A DNA stretch of 49,905 nt from Mansonella perstans. Lineage: Eukaryota; Nematoda; Chromadorea; Rhabditida; Onchocercidae. Below the pieces are notes generated by a model. The model made no database searches. It saw only the letters and a program-made list of their open reading frames with translations, and had not been told where the DNA came from. The position numbers and the translations under genes are program-made. Below, in pieces: positions 11,598 through 23,100 of the stretch. The DNA is taken from NCBI GenBank assembly GCA_037074765.1, contig JBAMDO010000304.1:1-49905 (forward strand). The letters are read 5' to 3'. How positions within the stretch are numbered: the first letter of the stretch is position 1; the number at the start of each line of letters is the position of its first letter.

Positions 11598-14500
11598 ATG
11601 CGTGGGAGTGAATGTGACACGAGCGGTGAACCATCATCGAAGCTGATAGATGATTATGATGGTATGGCGATGATGATGATGATGAACGATACTGCAAGAA
11701 AAGAAGAAGCAAAGAGAAGAAGAAAAGATAGTTAGAATTAAGAAGCTGTCCCGGTTATTGCCATTGTTATTATGATTTTAGTAAACAGAAATAATTCATA
11801 AGATTAGAAACTGGAAGATAACAAAAGAAAAATGACAAAAGCTCTTTGAAATCCATCTTATAATCATATTCATTTAAAACATTGTTGTTACAATAATAGT
11901 AACAAATAATAACAAATAATAATAAGCAATAAAAAACAATAACAGCAACAACAGCAACAATTAGTATCTAAGATTAGAATTAGGATAATGACAAAAGCTT
12001 TTTAAATCCTTCTTATCATCGTACCATTTAAAACAAACAATGATGTTACAACAACAATAACAATAAAAACAATAACAAACAATAACAGCAACAATAACAA
12101 ATAACAACAACAACGATTAGTATCTGTTTCAGAAAAAAAACAAGAAAATAACTTGTTTAAATTTAAACAAATCTCATTACTTTAATTGTTTTCAATTTTG
12201 ATTTAAACTCTTTTGCTAAGTTTTATTTGCATTGAATGGACGGAAAAAAATCTTTGCTTGCATTCATCTATTAAATTATATTTTTCAAAAAATTGTTATT
12301 TTTATAAAAGCTTTCGTAATTTTTTTTGCAATCGGAAAGTATGAAAAATATTCCAGGAATAAATGCAATGGAAGGAAAAAAAAATAAATTTCTATGGAAT
12401 GGCAATAATTTGAAAAATTATATTATCTATTCTAGTAGCAATTTGTGTGTCAAATGATAGTTCACACACACAAAAAAAAGAAAAAAAATAAAAATAAAAA
12501 AATTGAAGAAAATTTTTGCAAAAAGATTTTTCAGGAATGTTTTAAAAATAGCAAGAAGGCAAAAAAAATTTTTTTTTAATGAAATTAATCAAATGAATAA
12601 ATAATTTAATTATTTATTTAAATTTATATTTTTTTCGTAAAATAAAAATTATTGATTGAAATCTATGCAAACAATTATAAAATATCATAAATACCAATTA
12701 CTAATTGATTAATTAATAATTTTTTGTAATGCAAAAAGAAAACCAAAATTTTACTTTACTTTTTTTATGTTAACCATCTCTTGTAAATTAGCATAATAAC
12801 TTTCATAGTTTCCTTTGATAAACATTTCTACTTTTCACAAATTAAAAAAAAAAAAATTTAGAAAAAAAACCAGTGAAATATGTTTTCAGTTGCATAATAT
12901 TTAAATAAAATTGTGCGGGAAAAAAACGAAAAAGATTTTCAAACCAAATTATTTGATATCCAGAAAAGTGAACTGACAATTTGAATTTTTGTTCACAGGT
13001 TCTTTCATTTTTTCTTTTTTCATCTTAATTATCACGTTATTTTTCTCATTTATCTTCCTATCTATATTCTATCTATATTCTTTGACTATTCTATCGTTTC
13101 TTTTCTCTTCCCTTCTTCTTTTGTCCTTTTTTTTCCTTTTTTCTCAAAAAAGCTATGTTCAAAAAACAGATAATTCGTTTCAACAAAATAAAATACATAA
13201 TAATTGCAAATGATCTTATCCGAATCGTGTTATTATTCAATGATATAAATAATCCTTATCCGAATTGTTTGCTACTATCAAACGATACGAATAATATTAG
13301 TCCGAACCTTGTGTTATTGTTTGAATGATGCAAATGATCTAAAAACCGATTCGATGATGTATTATCCGGAAAAGAAAATGTGAAATGTAAAAAAAAATAT
13401 TTATATACATACCTTTTTCATAGATAATAATAAAGTAGGAAAGATGTTAAAATGTATGGTAAAATGTGAAGGGAGATGAAATTTAAAATAACTTCTAATT
13501 TTAATTAAAATTAATTTTTTAGTTCTTTTTTTCTTTACTGTAATAACATTAACTTTTTAGATAAAAGAATATTTACAATTTGATTAAATTTTAATAATTT
13601 TTCAAACGTTTATTTGAATTTCCAAATCTTATTAGTAATAGCAATAATAGATAGAAATGAAATTTACAAATATTTTCTAAGTTTGATTAAAATCAATTTT
13701 TTAGGTCTTCTGTTTTTTTTTCTTTTTTCTCGTTGTACAATAATTCTGTTAACTTTTAAGATGAAAGAATACCTTCAATTTGATTAGATTTTAAGGAATT
13801 TTTCAAACCTTTACTTAAATTATATTTTCTTACTGGTAATAATAATAATAACAGAATAGTATTTAAAAAGAAAAACGAATGTTTGTGCATAAAAAATGCG
13901 AAAAAGCTTATTTTATTATTAACAATAATAATAGAAGAATGGTTGAATGATTTTCTGACATGAAAATTAATAGTTACTGGTTTAATTTTTTTTTTCAATT
14001 ATTATATGAAATTTTTTTTTTTGCTAATAAATTTGAAATTAATTTGCACTAAATTAATCATTTGTTAATAGTAATTACATGAAGAAATAAATGTTTTTAT
14101 ATAATATCAAATGATCAAAAAATGAATTAATTTTTCAGCACTTTCAATTATGAATGATAAATTTGTGTAAGTTATTCTTACGAAGAAATATTTCTGAATT
14201 TTAAAATTTACCTAATTTTTTTTTGTAAATTAGTAAATATCTTCCAATTAATTCATTTATGTAGCTTGAAATTAATTACATTAATTCTGTAAGCAGTTAA
14301 TGTAGTTAACTTTCCTTTTCACAAATTTTTTTTTTTCATTGTTCTTTTATTCATGTATTTCATCAGAAGCAAAATGTAAAGATTTGTTGTAAATTTTTTG
14401 AAAAATTAAAAAAATGTTATTGCAGAGAGACATTTAGTAAAAATAAGTTGAATAGAGGAAAAAAAAGTAAATTTTAAATTTTTACAAATTTTTGGTTGAT

Positions 14501-15092
14501 GATATCAATAACAATGAATGGATGCAGTTAAATGGAAATGATTTGTTTGTTTGAAATGAAAAATTCTTCTCTCTCTCTTTCCTTTTTTTCTCCTTGAAGC
14601 ATTTAACAGTGAAATTTTTCGAATGAAAAAATGGGAAAAAAGAGAGAGAGGCAGAAAGGAAGAGAGCGAGTGAAAAAAAGGGAGAAATAAAGATAAGAAA
14701 AGAAATGAAAAAAATTGTTTTTTCTTGTGGTTTTTTAAATTAGTCATGATATGTAGTTGAAATTTTTTATACGTAAAAAAATAATTCAAATAAATTTACT
14801 CAAATAAATGAAAGTAATAGAGAAAGAGAGAAAAGAGGGGAAAAAAAAATGATGAAAAGAAAAGTAAAGTGAATAATAAAATTGGAACAATTTTGTAAAT
14901 ATTTAAATACACACAATTTTAATCTTCTTACTATTCACTAGTATTAATTACTGCAATTAGAAGTGATTTCTTTTTTTCGTTTTATTTTTCTTTTTGTTCA
15001 TTTTCTATAGAAATGCGAAGTTCCAGTCTATTATCTCGGTTACTCCCGTTTTATTTCCCACTCATTTACCGATGTTTGCCATTAACTTTTAA
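11598..15092 (+). CDS. Speculative three-exon small gene, about 57 aa
   Basis: Exon 1, 11598-11661, starts at an ATG, reads MRGSECDTSGEPSSKLIDDY plus D, and ends G|GTATGG (phase 1). Exon 2, 14139-14166, lies between a consensus TTTTTCAG acceptor and GTAAGTTA donor and reads LSIMNDKF (phase 1 in, 2 out). Exon 3, 15011-15092, follows CATTTTCTATAG, reads NAKFQSIISVTPVLFPTHLP and MFAINF, and ends in TAA with AATAAA at 15102-15107. Phases agree throughout. Exon 3 is open in all three frames, so its frame rests on the phase of exon 2; in another frame it reads KCEVPVYYLGYSRF. The exon 1 donor is weak, and 2.5 kb of AT-rich DNA separates exons 1 and 2. Treat this as a hypothesis. Confidence 0.2.
11801..12126. 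repeat. Two-copy tandem duplication, 170 bp, carrying CAA/AAC runs
   Basis: AGATTAGAA, then TGACAAAAGCT, then CATTTAAAAC, then ATTAGTATCT recur in order from 11801 and from 11971. The AACAATAAC runs inside have expanded independently. Confidence 0.85.
12127..13208. other. No gene seen
   Basis: AT-rich DNA. A TTGTTCACAG acceptor-like site ends at 12998, but the open frame after it reads only Phe/Leu/Ser from a T-rich tract. Confidence 0.5.
13209..13345. repeat. Three-copy minisatellite, about 40-42 bp unit
   Basis: TATCCGAATCGTG, TATCCGAATTGTT and AGTCCGAACCTTG mark successive units, each followed by a TTnTTnnAATGAT-like half. Confidence 0.75.
13470..13865. repeat. Two-copy tandem duplication, about 190-200 bp
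   Basis: Both copies run GATGAAATTTA or AATGAAATTTA, then ATTAAAATnAATTTTTTAG, a T-rich tract, TTAACTTTT, AGATnAAAGAAT and TTTGATTA. Confidence 0.8.
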
Positions 15093-15647
15093 CAATACAT
15101 CAATAAATGTAAAATATACGAAGCTCAAATTACATTTAGCTAATTGTATGAAGGAAATGGAACGCAACATTGTTTACAATTGTCGTATTACCAATTTAAA
15201 TTCTTACATTCTTTTAAACACATATTTAAATTATCGATCTAACTGACTGGTTTAATCGATATGATTGAATAGTTTAATTAATTGATATACATCACAGTTT
15301 CATTTTTAATTATTATCATTATTGTTCAATGAATTTGAGTAAATATTCAGTAAATATTCAATCTGAGTAAAATTTGAGTAAATTCCAATGAATTTAATTC
15401 AGAAAAATAACTGATGAAAAGTGAAAATACTTACCTTATAGCCTAGCTACTGTTAAAGCAATTAATCGAATCGAAATTACTAAATAATCGGTTTAATTAA
15501 TAAATTTATTCCTCCATTTATTAAATTCAAAACTGATTAAAATGCTATCTAGTGGAATTTTAATTTTCACATTAAGTTGTGCTTAAACAAACTTTGCAAC
15601 TAATTGTTATTTGGTTCATTTAAAAAAAAAAATTATCCTCATTCATA

Positions 15648-16012
15648 TGAAATTTAAACTGAATTGAAAAGTAGAAAACAAAATTAGAAACAAAATAACA
15701 TTTAATAAACGCTTTCCTTATGTATCGCTCAGTCATCATGAACAAAAATCAATTTTAAAATGAAATTAAATAAGATTTAATGAGTTTTATAGATATTCAA
15801 ATACATATATACATAGACGGATAGATTTGAAATTTGACTGAATTGAAAAGTTCAGAAAACAAAGCTAAAAATAAATACCATTTAGTAAATGCTCTTCTCA
15901 ATACGTATCGCTTAAACATTAAGAATAAAAATCAATTTTAAAATGAAATCAAATAAGATTTAATGAATTTTGTTGGTATTCACATACACATATACATACA
16001 CAAATAGATTTA
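15648..16012. repeat. Two-copy tandem duplication, about 180 bp
   Basis: ATGAAATTTAAACTGAATTG at 15647 and TGAAATTTGACTGAATTG at 15828 begin copies that share AAAATCAATTTTAAAATGAA and ATAAGATTTAATGA, ending in ACATATAnACA and ATAGATTT. Confidence 0.9.
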
Positions 16013-16345
16013 CTTCAACTTATTTCCTTTTTTTTTCCAGTCTTTGTCGTTCGTTTAGCTGATGAAATGATCATTTTAGTTTAAAAGAAACAGAAAGAAA
16101 CAAAAAAAATAAAGTTTTGCTAAAATCAATTTCTGTTTCCAGCAGCCCAAATGCATTTATTAGAATGAGTTGGAATGACTTGAAAATATGATTAAATTCG
16201 TTAATTAATGTGATTTAAAAAAGTTTTTGCAGAAAATTTTTAAAATAAAAAAAAGCAAGATTTTTTGTTGTTAATCAAACAATTTTTAAAATTATTAAAA
16301 ATTTTAACATAGCAATGAAAAATTTTTGTTGTTGTCGTTCAGACT

Positions 16346-16660
16346 GAACGAAAAATTTTGAATGATGATGAAATTTTTAAGCTTGCAATATAATTGTTTA
16401 CCTCTTGTCAGGTTTCTGTACATTAGCAATTCTTGGATACTATTTTTTTTTTAATGCTATTTTTAATCTCGATAAACTGGAAATTTGTTAAATTTAAATT
16501 CAACCTCTAATTCAGAACCAAAATTTTAAATGATGAAATTTTTAAACTTACAAATAGTTGTGTAATCCCTCTTGGCTTTTGTATATTAACAATTTCTTTT
16601 TCCATGCTACCTGAATAAATTGAAAATTTGTTTAATTTAAATCTAACACTTTAATTCATG
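16346..16660. repeat. Two-copy tandem duplication, about 165 bp
   Basis: AATGATGAAATTTTTAA, CTTGCAA or CTTACAA, GTnTATTAnCAATT and AAATTTGTTnAATTTAAAT recur in the same order. Confidence 0.75.
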
Positions 16661-18270
16661 TAAGAAGATTTATAGCAAACTAAAACGAAAAAAAATATTC
16701 CCAATGGGTTCAAAAAAAAGACAAAAAAAAAAAAGTTCAAAAAAAAAAAAAAAATTTTCTCGATTATTAGCAAATTATTGTTTTTGCTTTTGGGGATGGC
16801 AAATTGTTTTTTGATTTAATTTAATTTTAGTTTGAAAATCATTTTTTTTTTCTACGAATCTTTAAAATGTGAAATTTGCTTGTCGTTAATGTTTTACTGT
16901 GCGGAATAGTTTTTTTATTGTATTCAGATCAGATCATGAATTGGAAAAAAAGAATTTGAGATCAATTTTATTGGTACTTTAGGAAATTCTATCCGTTGAA
17001 TAAGTAGATCATCGCATTTAATTATTTCAAAATTTTTTGAAACTTTATGTTTCTGAAATATCAATTAATAAATAATTTAGAAGTTTTTTTAAAATGATTG
17101 ACCAGTAGTAATCAGTTGCCGTGCAAATTAATTGTGCTACTATAAAATTATTGTCAAAATTTTTTTATATTTTTTTTTTAGAAATTTGAATTTGAATTAG
17201 TTGAAATTCATCAATTAAATTCTCTGATGGGCTTTCTTTTTTCTTAAATTTCAAACTTTTTTTTCATTCTTTAAAAAATGTAATAGTTAAAAAGTACAGT
17301 AAATTGGAAGTTATGTAAAAGTGAGAAAGTTATTGAATATAGTTGCACTTTTAAGTGCAAGAAAAATGTATCATGGTAATTTCATGTTTATTCTAATAGA
17401 AACAGAGATTTTCCTTTCCTTTCTCTTTTTTTTAATCTTAATTGCGTCATCTATATCACCTGTTTTTTTTTCTTTTTTTGACAATTCAATCCGAAAATTG
17501 CTCAATTTAAATAGATTTAACTCGTCAAAATTTTATCAAGAGATTGGATTCCTGAATGATTGATGCTGCTTTTACAAAAAAAGGAAAAATATGTAGTATT
17601 ATCTCATCATCGATCAGTTCAAATATCATCATCATCAACAGACCAAAATGGAATGATTATGCAAAAAATTTCACTTCCTTTTTTCTACGTGCAATTAAAT
17701 GAAATTTATTAGGAAAAAACTGAATAAGTTCAAGAAAAATTAACCAAACAAAAATGATTCATCAATTAAAAATTATATCCTAGAACAGAAATTTTTAGAC
17801 AAATCAATATAGCTGTTGCTTTTAAAAGCTATTAAATTAAAATTTTAAATTTGACAAAGAGCATTATCATCACCATCATCAACATCATTATCATCATCGT
17901 TACCGATCATCATCATCAACACCATCAGCGATCATCACCATCATCAATTTTTCCAGCTCCAATTTTTCAATTTCATTTTATTGAATGGACGAATATTTTA
18001 TTAAAACAGAAACGCACTCAAACTTTGCTTTTCTTTTTATTTAAGTATTTCAAGAAAAAATTGCGAAATAATTCGAAATATTACATTATTTCGATAATTG
18101 AATGAAATTATACGGTATTAAAAATAGCAAAATTTTTCAGAAGCCATGTTATAACTGATATGATTTTTTTCCTGAATAAAATTAAAATTGTACTGAACGA
18201 TATATGTGGAAGAACAAGGCAACAAATAATAGTATCTTTAATTTGCACATTGAATTGATAGATATATAAA
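16661..18270. other. No gene seen; trinucleotide microsatellite
   Basis: A degenerate (ATC)n/(CAT)n tract fills 17865-17945, with a shorter one at 17608-17640. Open frames through it translate to His/Ile/Ser repeats. Nothing else is supported. Confidence 0.5.
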
Positions 18271-18763
18271 TGGTTTATCATTTTCGTTTTTTTTTTATAT
18301 AGCATATATATATATTTGATATATATATATATCAAATAACATATGTACAGACTATTTATAGATATGTTATATATAATATATACAAAAATTTAATACATAT
18401 ATATATTAGTAAATCTAAAATATATATGTATATATATACATATATGTATACTATACATATATAATCTATATATACTATATGTGTATATGTACATATATAC
18501 ATATTAATATAAATATTGTTTTAGACTTATTAATATATATAAATTATAAATTTTAGACTTATTAACATATATGTATCACATTCATATATATTATGTATAT
18601 ATAAATTATATTACATGGAGATATATTAATATATATAGTATAGATTTTAGATTTACTAATACATATATTTTTATAGATTTATATTTGTATATGTTGTATA
18701 TATGCATGCATGTGATGATAGCTCCTTGCATAAGTTGTGGTTTATCATTTTCGTTTTTTTTTT
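18271..18763. repeat. Palindromic TA-rich block bracketed by a perfect 26-bp direct repeat
   Basis: TGGTTTATCATTTTCG followed by ten T occurs at 18271-18296 and again at 18738-18763. The 441 bp between are nearly pure TATA/ATAC with nested palindromes such as TTGATATATATATATATCAA. They also contain repeated TAGATTTA(C/G)TAATA and TAGACTTATTAATA motifs. The bracket could be a tandem duplication around an expanding TA tract or the flanks of an inserted foldback element. Confidence 0.8.
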
Positions 18764-19179
18764 CTTGAAATTGTTGAATGTTTGTTCAATTAGTAGCACT
18801 ACAAAGTAAGCATATAGGCATTAAGAATTAAATGTTCATTTCTCATTAAAAATTTCTAAACTTTAGATTAGTTTTTTTTTTCTTTTTTCTCTTGTTACAG
18901 TAGATGTTATGTAAAACAATGATATGATATCATTTTAATTAAATTGATAAAATCATAATGAAAAAGCTCTTTTCTTGGCTTTCTCCGATTTTTTTCTTCA
19001 ATAATTTTTCAATTAATTTTTAGTAATAAATAAGACTTCAATTAATCCATTTCAATTAATAAAATTAATTTAGCAAGACTGTAAGATTTCCAGACTAGAT
19101 GACATGTATTGAATTTAAAAAAAAAACGTTCAGTATAATTTAATATAATTTGAATTACTACTATCCATTGCTTTGTCAC

Positions 19180-19413
19180 AATTCTTTCTGAAAGAAAGGA
19201 AGTAAGAGTCTCTTTTTCACTATCATTCTCTTTCTCTTTTTCTTTCTCCCTCTCTCTCTCTCTGTTTCTATCTCTGTTTCCTTTCCTTTCATTAAGAAGA
19301 TGATGTGAATAACTTTCATCCATTTTAAATATTGATTCCAGTAAGTCTACAATTTTCATGGATGTTTTTTTCCCATTCTTTTTTTCCTGAATGTATTCAT
19401 TCTGTCGATTTTG
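19180..19413 (-). CDS. Candidate 78-codon exon within the longest open frame of the window
   Basis: A 188-codon open frame covers 19608-19042 on the - strand, unusually long for this base composition. Its outer parts read like translated AT-rich DNA. The middle does not: after an ATTACAG acceptor (ending 19414) it reads QNRQNEYIQEKKNGKK, then MKIVDLLESIFKMDESYSHH, then an Arg/Glu-rich stretch from GAGAGA repeats, then ETLTSFLSERI up to a GTGACA donor at 19179. Length 234 nt, phase 0 to 0. A second possible donor, GTAGTA, follows at 19161. The charged part is a microsatellite and adds no evidence. I recognise no family and found no partner exon in phase. Confidence 0.35.
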
Positions 19414-19905
19414 CTGTAATTTATTGTAGATATATATAAATGTTTTAATCGTTTTTATTTCAATAATTTGTAATTTCAGTTTTAGATATTTGTTCAAAGA
19501 GAAAAAACATGAAAAAAAAAAATTCCATTGCTTTATTCCTAATTGCTTCTGGAGAAAAAAGTTTTGCTTAACAGAGACAACACAAATTGTTTTCAAATAA
19601 TTTTTCAAAATTTTATCAAATTCATTGATTTAACAAAATTTCAAATTTATGCACATATATTTATATATATATATATAATTGATTTTTTTTTCAAATTTAA
19701 CAGTTATATTTGTAAAATTAAAAATTTGCTGATTAAATCAATCTTTGAACTTTTTTGTTTTTTTTTTTACAAGGCTAAAAATAATATTTTTAAAAATTTT
19801 TTCCTTTTTTTACTTTTTGTTCAAATGCTGCAAGCACTAACATAAATTTTTTATTGATCAATAAAATTTCCATTCAAATTTTAATTTATCAATCTTCTTT
19901 CATAG

Positions 19906-20032
19906 ATTTCTCCATCATATTGGGCTAAAGTGGCAAGGAATATTTGAGAATGCTTGCCTTCTGACCTCTTGGGACTTATTGGTTGCTTTTCATTTATCTT
20001 TTCCTTTTTACTTTCCACAACAATGTGTGTGA
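19906..20032 (+). CDS. Candidate terminal exon just upstream of the TBC1D16-like gene
   Basis: After CTTCTTTCATAG (acceptor at 19904-19905) comes a stretch of clearly higher G+C. One frame stays open for 41 codons, reading FLHHIGLKWQGIFENACLLT and SWDLL, to TGA at 20030-20032. Another frame gives the short peptide ISPSYWAKVARNI then TGA. If it is a last exon, its gene would end about 110 nt before the leader acceptor of the TBC1D16-like gene, the spacing seen inside nematode operons. No preceding exon could be tied to it. Confidence 0.2.
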
Positions 20033-20141
20033 ATTATAATTGTGTATGATAGTTTTAAAAAGGAATTTTATAAAATTCGAAATTGTCTGAAGTAGAAAAT
20101 TTTCTCCATGTTACGTTTTTTTGTTAATCTTTACCCTTTTG

Positions 20142-20187
20142 TAGATCTTCTGCAGTTTATCGATGGCTGTAAATTGTTAGCGCAAAT
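20142..20187 (+). promoter_or_regulatory. Probable spliced-leader acceptor and 5' leader with a 5-codon upstream ORF
   Basis: Two acceptor-like sites, ACCCTTTTGTAG ending at 20144 and ATCTTCTGCAG ending at 20155, sit 43 and 32 nt before the chosen ATG at 20188. This is where nematode messages usually receive a trans-spliced leader. Between them and the start lies a short upstream ORF, ATG at 20163 to TAG at 20180, encoding MAVNC and ending 7 nt before the main ATG. The main start was chosen because the peptide MLALSELLRKAHG matches the TBC1D16 amino terminus in character and position, and its single exon joins exon 2 in the right phase. Trans-splicing is an inference; no leader sequence can be seen in genomic DNA. 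Confidence 0.45.
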
Positions 20188-23100
20188 ATGTTAGCTTTGA
20201 GCGAACTTCTTCGTAAAGCACATGGGGCATTAAATAGCTTACGAGGTTCCTGTTTCAATTTTTTCATTCAATTAAAATTTCTGATTAATTAATTTGTTAC
20301 TTATCAAAGAAAATGCATCAAATTAAATTTTGTTATATTTTTGAAGTTAATTTGGGAATTTTACAGCTAATTATAACATCAAAGGGAGTGCATAAAATTA
20401 AATTTATTGTATTTTTGAAATTAATTTGGGAATTTTTATAACCTATTACTTAATAATAAATCAACGCGAATATTATGGTATTAATTGATAAAATATCAGT
20501 GCAAATATCGTGACACCTTATTTATTTATAAAAATCTTTAGCATTTGCATAAGCATTTTGAATGTAAGGAAAATTTTATTCACTTTTTAAAGGAATAATT
20601 GATGTCAATTAGTGATAATTGATATTAACACTAATTAGCAACATAATAATCCTTAGAATATTAAAATTGATCTATTAGATATTTGCATATACAAAACTTT
20701 ACGTTTCTAACAAAAATTATATATAACTTTTGTTAAGTTTTCGAAATTTTCAAAATTTGGTTAAATTAATAAATTTATAAATGTAAAATTTTACAAATAT
20801 ATTGCTTTTTTTTCTATTTTATTCTAGGTATAAACAATACGTTTATCGGTCATGATGGTGATATTGTTTATTCAAAAAATAATGTTTGCATTCATGATGT
20901 TCGAAATGACCAACAGGTATCCATCATACTCCTGATACTGTTTACATTATTACTTTGTTTATTCATTGTTGCATTTGTAATCATGAGTATTTCAGCAGCA
21001 AATAACAATCATTGTTGATATATTTCTAGAATACCGATGATTCCATACAGCATGTACCGGGATATCTAACATTGCAATGTCAAAATGATGATGCACTAGG
21101 AATTACACTAATCTTACAATGGTTACCTAATGCTACTCTTGAAAAGAATCCAAAAAGGTAAGCATTTATTAACTAAACATTAATTGAGAATTCTAAAAAG
21201 TTTTTCCACAGACCCTAAATTTGTCTTCTTTTTTACATGTTTGTTTTCATTATGAATCGGCCACGTTCAATAGTTTCTTTTCAGTCAAATGAAAATTAAC
21301 TTTAGGGCTATCAAAACATTTAAATCAAAATTAAACCCAAAGCATTGATAGAAAGGTAATAATGGACGGTGGTTGTGGAGAGCATTAGAATCAATTAGAA
21401 CATCGTATAAATTAAATAGCCACGCTGCATAAGTCATCAGCATGTTAGTTGCCGCACACTTGATAATGTTGAAGTAAGTCATTTAAGAAAATTTCCATTA
21501 TTATCACAGCTTAATTGGCTATTGGTTAAATTGTAGCATTCGAAATGTTTCACAGAAAAAACAAACCATTGATGATCCAACAACTAATTATGAGAATGAG
21601 AAAATGAAATTTCAAAATAGCAACAAACAGGTTTGTTGAAAAGTATTATTATTCAGATTGCATTTTTAAAATTCAACATTTATTTTAAAAAGTTTATTTT
21701 TTTCAGTTTTAATAAGTGGGAAATTAGCAGTTTTTACAAAAATGCTAATTTTTGTAAAAAATCTCCTGATAGTCTAAAAAAATATTATACATATCTCTTA
21801 ATTACTTTTTTTATTCTTTTTTTTTGCAAAATTATACTTTTCATTGAAAAATATCATGTTTTTAAAAGGGAACCTTAAGCTACGGGTATATGTGCAGAGT
21901 AGTGGTGATAGTGATGATGATAGTGAAGATGATAATGGTGGTGATAATGATAACGATGATAACAAGGATGATAATGACAGTGAAGATGATGATAAAACGG
22001 AAACTGATCATACAAATGATGCGCGTGTAAAATTTTCAATTTTTTTTAAAAATTTTTTTTTAAAATTGTCTACAATTTTGCTTTCTTGTCATTGAATTGA
22101 AAATTGGAAAACAGTTAATTTTTTTTTTTGGATTATTTAATTATCAAAATTTTTAAATTTTCTTTTTAAATCTTTGTTACCTGTTTAATGACTTTTTTTA
22201 CTTTTTGATGAAGAAAAAAATCGATTGTTCTGCAAGATTCTGAAGCAGAGGCAATCTAATTCTCATTAATGATCATTTTTTGTTATAGAGTCCGACCAGT
22301 GAAAATGATATTAATGTTGAGATGAATGGTGATATGATTACAGTAACTTCGTTCAAACGAAGACCAAATTTATTCATGTCAACGGTATTTTTTACGTGTA
22401 AAAAATTTTAACCTTTGTGTTTCGTTGAAATTCTGTTGCATTTTGTCTTTATTAGCCTTCTTCATAATTATTCAGAATGAGATCCCCATTTATCCACCAT
22501 TATTCATCAAATGATTTTACTATTAATTTTATAAATTAGATTATAAAAAGCAACTAACAATTTAAAGATCCCTATTTTCATGTTTTGTGCTTTTTCAATT
22601 TCGTCAAAATAATTTGGCATATTTAGAAGATTCTTCAGAGGAAGAAAATCACGAAATTGATGATCATATTCCGGACCACTTTTACTCACCCACCATTTAA
22701 TTTTGTTCATATAACTGATGTTTTTTTTTTTTTTTAACAGAAAATTTAAAGATTGATCAAAAAATGAACAAAATTTTATACCAAAAATAAAGTAAAATAA
22801 AATAGAATTAAATGTAGATTAAGTGTGTGTTAAAGGAAAAATATTAAAGAATTTTTTAGGAAATTAATTTGTTTGATCAAAGGTTTTATTGCTCAAAGTA
22901 AGACATCATTTGAAAGAAAAATTTTGGAAGTTTTTTTTGACTTTTTTTTTCTTTTTTTTTTTGAAAAAAGTATTTATGAATTAAGGAAAATGCGGGAGCA
23001 TTGAAAGTGCCAACAATTAATGTGATACCAAATACACCGGTAGATTCGTTATCAGTTGATGAGAAGGTGTGCAAATAAAGCGGTTATTTTAATTATTTAA

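Noticed and set aside
14505..14789. 94-codon minus-strand frame rich in Phe, Ser and Leu
   Set aside because: It follows a GA/CT-rich tract. No splice signals or recognisable protein segment support it.
15430..15452. Minus-strand 15-nt exon between TTTAACAG and AAG|GTAAGTAT
   Set aside because: Signals are excellent, but the 15 nt contain stops in all three frames, so it cannot be a coding exon. It could only be part of a non-coding transcript, for which there is no other evidence.
17851..18105. 84-codon + strand frame with His and Ile repeats
   Set aside because: Driven by the ATC/CAT microsatellite; the rest is AT-rich translation.
21509..21536. Alternative acceptor ATTATCACAG for exon 4, adding 9 codons
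   Set aside because: It is in frame, but the shorter form joins NPK-RSIRNVS directly, which better fits the family; kept as a possible alternative splice.
22886..23074. 62-codon minus-strand frame
   Set aside because: It is antisense to exon 7 of the TBC1D16-like gene and ends in poly-Lys from a T tract.
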